Assembly: GCA_020634165.1 (NCBI GenBank)
Contig: JACKCF010000001.1
Coordinates: 2,170,001 to 2,234,000, forward strand
Length of the DNA: 64,000 nt
Source of the DNA: Anaerolineaceae bacterium
Lineage (GTDB): Bacteria > Chloroflexota > Anaerolineae > Aggregatilineales > Phototrophicaceae
Direction of reading: 5' to 3'
In this document: in pieces, positions 43,449 to 50,763 of the stretch
Layout of the letters: every line of letters begins with the position of its first letter
Position numbering within the stretch: position 1 is the stretch's first letter
Translations under genes and position numbers: made by a program
The notes under the pieces: generated by a model
Databases searched by the model: none
The model's input: the letters and a program-made list of their open reading frames with translations, nothing else
Told to the model about the DNA's origin: nothing

Positions 43449-43476
43449 GATAGTAAAACTATCACTATTTGATAGT
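43449..43476 (-). promoter_or_regulatory. Operator dyads overlapping the AAA/VWA promoter
   Basis: GATAGT-AAA-ACTATC (43449-43463) is a 15-bp palindrome, and ACTAT-TTG-ATAGT (43464-43476) is a second one directly beside it. On the minus strand a promoter TTGACG (43479-43484), 17-base spacer, TAGTTT (43456-43461) is covered by them. The divergent XRE-type regulator at 43579 is the obvious candidate to bind here. Binding would repress the operon. Confidence 0.65.
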
Positions 43477-43578
43477 TTCGTCAACAAATGTCGTGAAAAT
43501 TGGGCTTACAAGATTTGCTATGGATACCGAGAAGTGATAATGTAAGTTGTAGAAGCCCACGGAAACAGCGGTATACCT

Positions 43579-43926
43579 ATGCCTACATTCATCGACATTG
43601 AGCCTGCCCTGCTGCGTTGGCAGGCAGAACATAATGAGCGCCTTACATATGAAGAATTGGCTAAACGTGCTGAGATTTCCATTGCGGCACTCTATCGCAT
43701 GAAATCCGGGGCTATGATCGCACCGGACCTGCGCAAGATCAACCAGCTTTGCAAAGTGCTGGAGTGCGAACCAGGGGATATCATCCGGCGAGAAGAAACG
43801 GGCCGCCACAGCGAACTGAGCAAATTGGACGTTGAATATCTGGAGATCAAGCGAGAACTTGAGCGAGATGCGCGCAAGCATGCCAGCCAAAGTCGACGTG
43901 AATCCTACAAATCGCGCAACAGTTGA
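43579..43926 (+). CDS. XRE/Cro-CI-type transcriptional regulator
   Basis: The 115-residue protein has a helix-turn-helix domain (about 21-72): RLTYEELAKRAEISIAALYRMKSG followed by DLRKINQLCKVLECEPGDII, which is the pattern of XRE-family repressors, followed by a charged coiled-coil tail (LEIKRELERDARKHASQSRR). It is transcribed away from the AAA/VWA operon. The intergenic region holds two dyads that overlap that operon's promoter. A GATAAT box at 43536-43541 may be its own -10. It probably controls the AAA/VWA operon and perhaps the DUF4231 gene downstream. Confidence 0.9.
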   Translation: MPTFIDIEPALLRWQAEHNERLTYEELAKRAEISIAALYRMKSGAMIAPDLRKINQLCKVLECEPGDIIRREETGRHSELSKLDVEYLEIKRELERDARKHASQSRRESYKSRNS

Positions 43927-44064
43927 TAGAAGCTGCAAAAATATCGCGCCGATAAGCGCTGATTTCCTCGTTCTGTGTTACACTCTCTAGAGATTACCTT
44001 GATTGATAAAGTCCTGATTTCAGTTGCTTAATCGTTTTGTCCGAGGGTGGCAAAGGAGTAGCGG

Positions 44065-44913
44065 ATGGCTACACAAGAGACTGATAAACCCGTCAAGAGC
44101 GATACGCCCAAGATGACAGCCCCACCAGTGAAGGCGCGGTTATCGACGCCTGTTGTTGAGACGGAGGCTGCCAAAAGCTCGCAGGATATGCCGATTGCGA
44201 CCCCTCCAACGGATGTGCGCCTGGTCACGGGGCAGATGCCTGCGGTGGCAGCGGCAGTTACACCTGATGACGCGACGGTCTTTGTCCCTGATCCAAAGTG
44301 GCCACCACCCATTCTCATTGATGGTGACGCAAAAACCAGCGAAAGATACTATATGGAGCATCGCTGGTATGGCCAATGGAAGTATTACGATCAACGCGCA
44401 GAGCACAATAAACAGCGTTACCTGCTTTTGCAACGGATTATCGTGATTGGGTCTGTCTCTGTGCCGGTATTAATCAGCGTGGGTCCGAGCGTGCAAAACG
44501 GCATTGGAGAAGCGTATGGCCAGACGGCCCGCCTGGTCCTCGACTTCATCACTATTGTTTTGAGCTTGGCCGTTGCTATAGCTGCGGGTATTGAACGCTT
44601 ATACAAGTACGGTGAGTACTGGAGTTCGTACCGCAATGCTGCTGAGGAATTGATGCAGGAAAAGGCCTTGTATGATACACGGTCCGGCCCCTATAAGGAT
44701 AGCGAAACGCCTTTCCTCGATTTTGTGAAGTTCACTGAGGATATTGTAGCCCAGCAAAATGGTCGCTGGATACAATCTCGGACGAACCAATACAGCGATG
44801 CCACCCGCATTGCACAAGGTATTATGGATGGCTATGGCGACGAATTTGTTGGCTCGATTGGGACCAAATCAGGGGTTTCATATTCTTCGCCGATTCCGCC
44901 AAATACTGGCTAG
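44065..44913 (+). CDS. DUF4231 (SLATT-like) two-TM membrane protein
   Basis: The 282-residue protein has a Pro/Thr-rich N-terminus (1-85), then the DUF4231 pattern: RWYGQWKYYDQRAEHNKQRYLLLQRI, TM1 (about 120-140), TM2 (about 157-178), and a C-terminal part with YWSSYRNAAEELMQEKALYDTRSGPY and EDIVAQQNGRW. DUF4231 is grouped with the SLATT family of 2TM proteins, some of which are predicted pore-forming effectors in bacterial conflict systems. No CD-NTase or SLOG partner is nearby. It follows the XRE gene after 138 bases and ends before a strong terminator. A housekeeping role is equally possible. Confidence 0.75.
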   Translation: MATQETDKPVKSDTPKMTAPPVKARLSTPVVETEAAKSSQDMPIATPPTDVRLVTGQMPAVAAAVTPDDATVFVPDPKWPPPILIDGDAKTSERYYMEHRWYGQWKYYDQRAEHNKQRYLLLQRIIVIGSVSVPVLISVGPSVQNGIGEAYGQTARLVLDFITIVLSLAVAIAAGIERLYKYGEYWSSYRNAAEELMQEKALYDTRSGPYKDSETPFLDFVKFTEDIVAQQNGRWIQSRTNQYSDATRIAQGIMDGYGDEFVGSIGTKSGVSYSSPIPPNTG

Positions 44914-44930
44914 AGCCGCATTTAGAAAGC

Positions 44931-44960
44931 AAAAGGCCGTCACGATGTGGCGGCCTTTTT
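44931..44960 (+). terminator. Rho-independent terminator after the DUF4231 gene
   Basis: AAAAGGCCG pairs with CGGCCTTTTT around an 11-base loop. The stem is GC-rich and ends in five T on the plus strand; the four A upstream also give a T-tract on the minus strand, so it may serve the convergent aminotransferase gene too. Confidence 0.85.
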
Positions 44961-44990
44961 GGTTCATAGAAACAGGTTACCTGCTAGCGA

Positions 44991-46334
44991 TCACCACATG
45001 TCTTCTTCGACCTGAGCGATGGCATGTTCCAGGATAGTCAGGCCCTCATCCAGAAGTTCCTTGGTCAGTACCAGCGGCGGCGCGAAGCGGATGCCATAGC
45101 TGCCACATCCCAGGGTGATGAGGCCATCTAGGAAGCACTGATTGACGATGGCATCACGCATGGCCGGGCTGGGTTTGCCGTCGGCACCATAGAAATCCAT
45201 GCCAATCATAAAGCCTTTGCCATCTACACGGTGTAATGACGGATGATCTTTCATAAAGTTGTGGAGGCGTTCCTGGGTGTAGCCTCCCAGTTCAGTCACA
45301 TGGTCTAGCAGACCTTCATTTTCAATGACTTCGATGGTTGCAAGTGCCGCAGCACAAGAAACAGGATTGCCGCCAAAGGTGCTGGCATGTGTCCCTGGTG
45401 TCCATTGGCCCATGACCTCTTTGCTGGCAATAATCGCGCCAATTGGGAGTCCAGAACCCAGGCCCTTCGCCAAGCAGACAATATCGGCGGCGACGTTCCA
45501 GTGTTCCATTGCACAGAATTTGCCTGTACGGCCCACGCCCGACTGAATTTCGTCAGCGATGATGAGAATGCCGTGCTTGTCACAGAATTCGCGCAGGTTG
45601 GCAAAGAAGTCATCACGCGGCACGAGGTAGCCACCTTCGCCCTGAATGGGTTCGACGATAATGGCTGCAATCTCTGACGGGGGAACTTTCTTGAGAACGA
45701 ATTTTTCGATGTAGCCAACGGCATCACACCAGCCGCCAGCGCCCTCTTCACACTGATCGCGAGCGGGATATGGGATGTGCGTCACACCACCAGGAATGTA
45801 GGGATAACCTTCGCGCTGTTTTGACTTACTGGCTGTTAGTGACAGCGACCCCATTGTGCGGCCATGAAAAGCGCCGTAGAAAGCAATGATGTGAGAGCGA
45901 CCGTCTTCCTGGTAGCGGGCCAGCTTAAGGGCTGCTTCGACAGACTCTGTGCCGGAATTAGCAAAGTATATGAGCTTATCTACGGCATCTGTATTGTGGA
46001 TAGGAACAAGGCGCTGCAATTGCTCTGCGAGTTCAACGGGTTTGGGGCAGAAAAAGTCGGTTCCGCCTATGTGGAGATATTTCTGAGATTGCTCGACAAT
46101 GGCGTTGACCACATGCGGGTGTGTATGGCCTGTAGACAGGACGGCAATACCGGCTGCGAAGTCAATGTAGCGGTTCCCATCGACATCCCATAATTCCGAA
46201 CCTTTGCCATGATCAATCGTGAAGCCATAGCTGCGCGTATAAGAGGGTGACATACTATTTACATCGCGCTTAATAACATCCCGCGATTTTTCCGCTGGCT
46301 CCCGCAGAACGAAACCGCTTTGTTCGCTTACCAT
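44991..46334 (-). CDS. Class III aminotransferase (acetylornithine/GABA type)
   Basis: A PLP-dependent enzyme of the ornithine/4-aminobutyrate aminotransferase family. The 447 residues contain the family blocks DVDGNRYIDFAAGIAVLSTGHTHP, FANSGTESVEAALKLAR, FYGAFHGRTMGSLSLT, EPIQGEGGY, DEIQSGVGRTGKFCAMEH and the PLP lysine in LAKGLGSGLPIGA. I start at ATG 46334, with GAAAGAG eight bases upstream; a longer frame begins at TTG 46370. The substrate (acetylornithine, ornithine, GABA or a broad set) cannot be decided; no arginine or GABA genes are beside it. An M24 peptidase-like gene lies upstream on the same strand, 85 bases away. Confidence 0.9.
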   Translation of the reverse strand: MVSEQSGFVLREPAEKSRDVIKRDVNSMSPSYTRSYGFTIDHGKGSELWDVDGNRYIDFAAGIAVLSTGHTHPHVVNAIVEQSQKYLHIGGTDFFCPKPVELAEQLQRLVPIHNTDAVDKLIYFANSGTESVEAALKLARYQEDGRSHIIAFYGAFHGRTMGSLSLTASKSKQREGYPYIPGGVTHIPYPARDQCEEGAGGWCDAVGYIEKFVLKKVPPSEIAAIIVEPIQGEGGYLVPRDDFFANLREFCDKHGILIIADEIQSGVGRTGKFCAMEHWNVAADIVCLAKGLGSGLPIGAIIASKEVMGQWTPGTHASTFGGNPVSCAAALATIEVIENEGLLDHVTELGGYTQERLHNFMKDHPSLHRVDGKGFMIGMDFYGADGKPSPAMRDAIVNQCFLDGLITLGCGSYGIRFAPPLVLTKELLDEGLTILEHAIAQVEEDMW

Positions 46335-46419
46335 TCCAGATACTCTTTCTTGGACATTTTGTATAAACAATCATGTGTTTCTGCACAAAAGGGAGTATAG
46401 CTTCTGCCCTATCGACTGG

Positions 46420-47616
46420 TCAAGCAGGCAAAATGAGACTCTCCAGGTCGCGCGGATAGTAGGTGATGAATTCCACACCATCTTCGCGTACAACGACCGT
46501 ATCCGAATGGCGGAAACCACCTACTCCGGCAGCATAAAGGCCCGGTTCAACTGTGAAGACCATGCCGGGTAAAATGATCGTATCGTCGCCAATATCCAGG
46601 AATGGACCTTCATGGTAGCGGATGCCGATGGTGTGCCCAGAATGGTGTTTCCAGTAATCGCGCAAACCATGATCGTCAAAGTATTGGCGTACTTCACGAT
46701 CCACCGCGGCACAGGGTTTGCCAGGTTCAATTGCTCCGATAGCCAGGTCCTGCAAGGCCAGCATATGGTCGAAGAAATGCTTTTGCTCGTCAGTTGGCTG
46801 GCCCAGGAACATGGTGCGTTCGAGTTCAGAGACATAGCCCCAGACACCAGCAGTCGCGCCAGTCACAAGAACATCACCCTTCTGGAAGACCATGTTGTTG
46901 GCGAGTGCATGTGGGATAGACGCATTGCGCCCAATCTGACCACGATAACCAGCAAAGGCGCCAGTGTAGCTGCTCTGAGAGCGGTAAATTGGTCCAATAG
47001 CATCCATCATAGCGAGTGTGGCTTCATCGCAGGCACGCTGCTGAACGCTGGTTTCAGTCGCGCCGACGACGGTGTATCGTTGCAGCAGCATATGTGCCAG
47101 ATTGGCCCATTTTGCACTTTCTTGCAGAAGCCCGATTTCTGCTTCCGATTTCACAGCCATCTGATCCTCGATGAAGGCACGAGGCGACTGCACTTTGAAG
47201 CCATTTTCTGAGAGTGCTGGACCACGATAGCCAAATATCCAGGGGTAGCCGTCGCTGTCGGCCAGGACATCGCCGGAAATGGACATTTCCTTTAGCATCT
47301 GGTGGAACTTTTCACTGGGATGTGGGATGTCTGGATACTCGATATAGAATGCAACCTCATCGACGAGTGCATTGGCCTCAGCATGTTCTTTTTCCAGGCG
47401 CGGCACGAACAAACCTGTCTTGCCAGCTTTGTTGGCGACGAAGGCAATTGGGCGCTCTGTGGGAATAAATTTGAAACCCGTGTAGTAAAAAATATAGTCG
47501 CTGTTGAAGAGAATCAGTCCGGTGACGTTTGACTGATCCATGTACTCAACAAGTTTGCTGAGGCGAGCAGCATATTCGTCATCTTGAATACGAATCTGGT
47601 ATGGATGTACGGCCAT
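46420..47616 (-). CDS. M24-family (pita-bread) peptidase-like protein with altered metal site
   Basis: The 398 residues have an N-terminal creatinase-like domain and a C-terminal pita-bread domain (about 160-398) like Xaa-Pro aminopeptidase. The His in SGHTIGIRYHEGP (H328) and the Glu in FTVEPGLY (E357) are conserved. The other metal ligands are not: the first Asp of the VDxG-type strand is missing (VTGATAGVWGY), the second Asp is Glu (E264 in SELERT), and the last Glu is replaced by RHSD. It therefore may not be a standard two-metal peptidase and could act as a creatinase-like hydrolase. ATG 47616 has a strong SD (AGAGGAGT). It may form a unit with the aminotransferase that follows. Confidence 0.85.
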   Translation of the reverse strand: MAVHPYQIRIQDDEYAARLSKLVEYMDQSNVTGLILFNSDYIFYYTGFKFIPTERPIAFVANKAGKTGLFVPRLEKEHAEANALVDEVAFYIEYPDIPHPSEKFHQMLKEMSISGDVLADSDGYPWIFGYRGPALSENGFKVQSPRAFIEDQMAVKSEAEIGLLQESAKWANLAHMLLQRYTVVGATETSVQQRACDEATLAMMDAIGPIYRSQSSYTGAFAGYRGQIGRNASIPHALANNMVFQKGDVLVTGATAGVWGYVSELERTMFLGQPTDEQKHFFDHMLALQDLAIGAIEPGKPCAAVDREVRQYFDDHGLRDYWKHHSGHTIGIRYHEGPFLDIGDDTIILPGMVFTVEPGLYAAGVGGFRHSDTVVVREDGVEFITYYPRDLESLILPA

Positions 47617-47757
47617 GTTGTGGACTCCTCTGATTTAAATATGGTCGTACATTATAACGCTGATTAACGTAAGCTAATTAAACCATTCAGGATTTTGATT
47701 TATGGTCACGAATCATGTATCAATGGCCCAAGGCGTATCATAAACAGGAGAATGGGG

Positions 47758-48660
47758 ATGGCAAAAATAGGCTATATTGGCCTGGGTCTGATGGGCGCAC
47801 CCATGGCCCGTAATCTGATGAAGGCAGGCCATGAGCTGGTGGTACACAACCGAAGCCAGGAAATTGTGCAGGCGTTGGTTCGTGAGGGCGCGACAGCGGC
47901 GCACTCCCCCAAAGACGTTGCGGAACAAGTTGAAGTCATTTTCACCAATTTGCCGGATTCACCTGATGTGGAAAAAGTGGCGTTGGGCGAAAATGGCATC
48001 ATTGAAGGCGCGCATGATGGCCTGATTTTCATCGACAACAGTACGATTAAGCCAGAGACTGCGCGCTCAATTGCAGAAAAATTCGCTGAAATTGGCGTGA
48101 GGTCGCTTGATGCTCCGGTAAGCGGTGGCGATATTGGTGCCAAGGCAGGCACGCTGACAATTATGGTGGGTGGTGACAAGGGTGCTTATGAACAAGTGCT
48201 ACCCCTGCTAGAGGTGATTGGCAAGACGATTACCTATATCGGTGACAGTGGCGCTGGCCAGATCGCAAAAGCGGCTAATCAGGTGATTGTTGCAGGGACG
48301 ATGGTCGCCATGGCGGAAGCGCTTGTCCTGGCGCAGAAGTGCGGTGTTGATCCGGCGAAGGTTGTGCAGGCTATCAGCCGAGGGGCGGCGCAATGCTGGG
48401 CACTGGATAATAAGCCACAGCGCTTGTTCAAGCGCAACCTGTCGCCAGGGTTCAAGGCGCATATGCAGGCTAAGGATCTGAAAATTGTGGTGGATACAGC
48501 GCGTTCGTATCAGATTTCTGTGCCTCAAACGGCGCTGGCCCATCAACTGTATGAGGCCATGTGCGCAATGGGTAACAGTGACCTGGACAACAGTGCTATC
48601 GTCACTGTTTTTGAGGCGCTGGCGAATACGACAGTGCAGAGTGATACCGAACTAACCTAA
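47758..48660 (+). CDS. 3-hydroxyisobutyrate dehydrogenase-family oxidoreductase
   Basis: The 300-residue protein is an NAD(P)-dependent beta-hydroxyacid dehydrogenase: Rossmann motif GYIGLGLMGAPMARNL, substrate-binding DAPVSGGDIGAKAGTLTIMVGG, and the catalytic Lys in KAANQVIVAG. Its substrate may be 3-hydroxyisobutyrate, tartronate semialdehyde or a related acid; this cannot be told. The start is ATG 47758, preceded by AGGAG seven bases away; an ATG six bases earlier would overlap the SD. It is divergent from the M24 gene. Confidence 0.92.
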   Translation: MAKIGYIGLGLMGAPMARNLMKAGHELVVHNRSQEIVQALVREGATAAHSPKDVAEQVEVIFTNLPDSPDVEKVALGENGIIEGAHDGLIFIDNSTIKPETARSIAEKFAEIGVRSLDAPVSGGDIGAKAGTLTIMVGGDKGAYEQVLPLLEVIGKTITYIGDSGAGQIAKAANQVIVAGTMVAMAEALVLAQKCGVDPAKVVQAISRGAAQCWALDNKPQRLFKRNLSPGFKAHMQAKDLKIVVDTARSYQISVPQTALAHQLYEAMCAMGNSDLDNSAIVTVFEALANTTVQSDTELT

Positions 48661-48723
48661 CTATCAGGAAAACAAATTATCATAGGTGTAGCCAGGGGCT
48701 ACAAAATGAAAGAGTACCCATAA

Positions 48724-49209
48724 ATGGATTCACAAATATTCAAAGCGGTGATGTCGCGTTGGGTCACAGGCATCAGCGTGGTGACAACAACCTATGAAGG
48801 TGAAGTGCAGGGTTTTACGGCCAACTCATTTGCCAGCGTGAGTATTGATCCACTGCTGATTTCCATGAGTGTGGCCAAATCCCTATATGCAGGTGAGTTG
48901 ATCCAGAAGAGCAAGACATTTGCTATCAATGTTCTCACAAGCGATCAGATTGAATGGGGTAAGTTGTTCGCTGGTATGTACAAAGACCGTGAAAATCGGT
49001 TCGAGAACATCCTCTACAATACGACGACAACGGGCTGCCCTATTCTGCCAGGGGTCTATGCCTGGATGGGATGTTCTGTTTACCAGACAGTTGATGTGGG
49101 AGCAAGCAACCTCATCCTGGGAGAGGTTGAAGAAGCTGGCATCCTCGATGATGGTGAGCCACTGGCTTATTTCCAGCGGCAATGGGGAACGTTTAAAGCA
49201 ATTGAGTAG
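48724..49209 (+). CDS. Flavin reductase-like FMN-binding protein
   Basis: The 161 residues match the flavin reductase domain: MDSQIFKAVMSRWVTGISVVTT, the GFTANSFASVSIDPLLISMSV stretch that binds the flavin phosphate, and the late NLILGEVEEAGI strand. Members provide reduced flavin to monooxygenases or act as reductases. No oxygenase partner is near. It lies 63 bases after the dehydrogenase, with a strong terminator after it, so the two may form a short operon. Confidence 0.92.
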   Translation: MDSQIFKAVMSRWVTGISVVTTTYEGEVQGFTANSFASVSIDPLLISMSVAKSLYAGELIQKSKTFAINVLTSDQIEWGKLFAGMYKDRENRFENILYNTTTTGCPILPGVYAWMGCSVYQTVDVGASNLILGEVEEAGILDDGEPLAYFQRQWGTFKAIE

Positions 49210-49215
49210 ATGGTC

Positions 49216-49248
49216 AGGCAGGAACGTTTTGTTCCTGCCTTTTCTTTT
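49216..49248 (+). terminator. Rho-independent terminator after the flavin reductase gene
   Basis: AGGCAGGAAC pairs with GTTCCTGCCT, a 10-bp stem around a 5-base loop, followed by TTTCTTTT. A textbook terminator, 7 bases after the stop codon. Confidence 0.92.
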
Positions 49249-49262
49249 AAGATAGTGACTTG

Positions 49263-50000
49263 TTACACAAGTGATTTGGCGGCCATCGCTGCGCCGACGA
49301 TTCCGGCTTCATTGCGGAGTTGTGCCGGAACAATTTCTGTTTGCAGTTCCAGGTACGGGAAGTACTTCTGGTATTTTCTGCTGATACCACCGCCAATGAT
49401 GAATAAATCAGGCGAAAACAGAAATTCTACATGCCCGATGTATTCGTTCAGGCGTTTAGCCCATTTCTTCCAGCCGAGGTCTTTTTCGGTACGAATACGA
49501 TCAGAGGCGCGATCTTCGCCATCCATGCCGCGCAGCTCCAGATGGCCGAGTTCTGTGTTCGGCAGAAGTTCGCCGTTAACGAAGACGGCACTGCCAATAC
49601 CCGTCCCCAGAGTGAGCATAATGACGACACCTTTATGGCCGCGCCCTGCCCCAAAGTGCATTTCTGCGATTCCGGCTGCGTCGGCGTCATTGATAATCAA
49701 TACCGGGTCGCCAGTGTAACGCTGGATGAGGCGAGCGGCATCGGTGCCGATCCATTCATCATCGACATTGGCGGCGCTGTAAGCCACACCCTTTTTGATG
49801 ATGGCCGGGAACGTGCAACCAATCGGACCATTCCACTCGAAATGTTCAATGATTTCCGCAACGGCTTTTGCAACGGCTTTGGGCTTCGATGGTTGTGGCG
49901 TGGGAACGCGAAAACGGTCAGTTGTAAGCGTACCTTTGTCGATATCTACGAGTGCGCCTTTGATACCTGACCCGCCAATATCAATACCCATAATTTCCAT
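49263..50000 (-). CDS. ppgK: Polyphosphate glucokinase (ROK family)
   Basis: The 245-residue enzyme phosphorylates glucose with polyphosphate or ATP. It begins with MEIMGIDIGGSGIKGALVDIDKG, the PpgK-type phosphate loop, and includes NDADAAGIAEMHFGAG, TLGTGIGSA and ELGHLELRG, plus the C-terminal IIGGGISRKYQKYFP block that is specific for PpgK rather than general ROK kinases. It is encoded alone on the minus strand. It would feed glucose 6-phosphate into the glycolytic enzymes at the window end (GAPDH, PGK). Confidence 0.95.
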   Translation of the reverse strand: MEIMGIDIGGSGIKGALVDIDKGTLTTDRFRVPTPQPSKPKAVAKAVAEIIEHFEWNGPIGCTFPAIIKKGVAYSAANVDDEWIGTDAARLIQRYTGDPVLIINDADAAGIAEMHFGAGRGHKGVVIMLTLGTGIGSAVFVNGELLPNTELGHLELRGMDGEDRASDRIRTEKDLGWKKWAKRLNEYIGHVEFLFSPDLFIIGGGISRKYQKYFPYLELQTEIVPAQLRNEAGIVGAAMAAKSLV

Positions 50001-50071
50001 TTGGGAGACCTTTTTTCAGTAGACTAAATCTATGGCACAATGATAGCAGATTTGAGGACATGTGACTGTAA

Positions 50072-50632
50072 ATGACTGAGATAAGCGACCGAATCAAATT
50101 ATCAAAATTCCTGGCGCTGATCTTGCGGCACAAGCCGGATAACTTCGGCCTGGAATTGGACGAGGATGGCTTTGTCGACGTCGATGACGTTTGGGTGCGG
50201 GTGGTGAATCGATTCCACGAGAAATACACGTTTGACGATTTGTTAGCTGTGGTTGCGGGTGACGAACGAGGTAAGAAGCGCTACGAAATTGTAGATGGCA
50301 AAATTCGGGCGCTATTTGGCCACAGCCAGGTGACGCAGATCAGTTATCCAGCAATTGTTCCGCCTGAATTGCTCTATCATGGCACGGCAGCGGAAGCCGT
50401 ACCGGAAATTTTGGAAACGGGCCTGCAAGCACGCAGCAGGCAGTACGTCCATATGACATCGGAACTGGCAATCGCGCACACTGTTGCGCATCGTCATAGC
50501 AATGACATTGTGATACTCGTCATACGAGCGCAAGAAGCTCACAATTCTGGTGTTGTATTCCACAATCCAGAGGAAAATACCTACCTCGCACGGGCTGTTC
50601 CGGCCCAATTTATCAATGTCGGACCCGACTAA
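50072..50632 (+). CDS. kptA: RNA 2'-phosphotransferase KptA/Tpt1
   Basis: KptA transfers the 2'-phosphate of RNA to NAD, giving ADP-ribose 1''-2''-cyclic phosphate and nicotinamide. The 186 residues contain the KptA marks: SKFLALILRHKPDNFGLELDEDGF at the N-terminus (R19, H20), YHGT (102-105), and ARSRQYVHMT (R121, R123). In eukaryotes it acts after tRNA splicing; in bacteria without such splicing its natural substrate is unclear, and repair or ADP-ribosylation of RNA ends has been discussed. It lies divergent to ppgK and has no RNA-ligase neighbour in this window. Confidence 0.95.
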   Translation: MTEISDRIKLSKFLALILRHKPDNFGLELDEDGFVDVDDVWVRVVNRFHEKYTFDDLLAVVAGDERGKKRYEIVDGKIRALFGHSQVTQISYPAIVPPELLYHGTAAEAVPEILETGLQARSRQYVHMTSELAIAHTVAHRHSNDIVILVIRAQEAHNSGVVFHNPEENTYLARAVPAQFINVGPD

Positions 50633-50763
50633 AATTTCTTCTTATATGCCTCATATGGTTTGCTGACAAAAATCATATATTGCTCAGACACCTATCTGAC
50701 ACAGGTGGGATAGACTGATGCCGTAATGATTAACACGACAAATTCTATCTACGAGGGAATCTA

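Noticed and set aside
50640..50763. A CIRCE (HrcA) operator before dnaK.
   Set aside because: The expected TTAGCACTC-N9-GAGTGCTAA is absent; control of dnaK cannot be told from this sequence.
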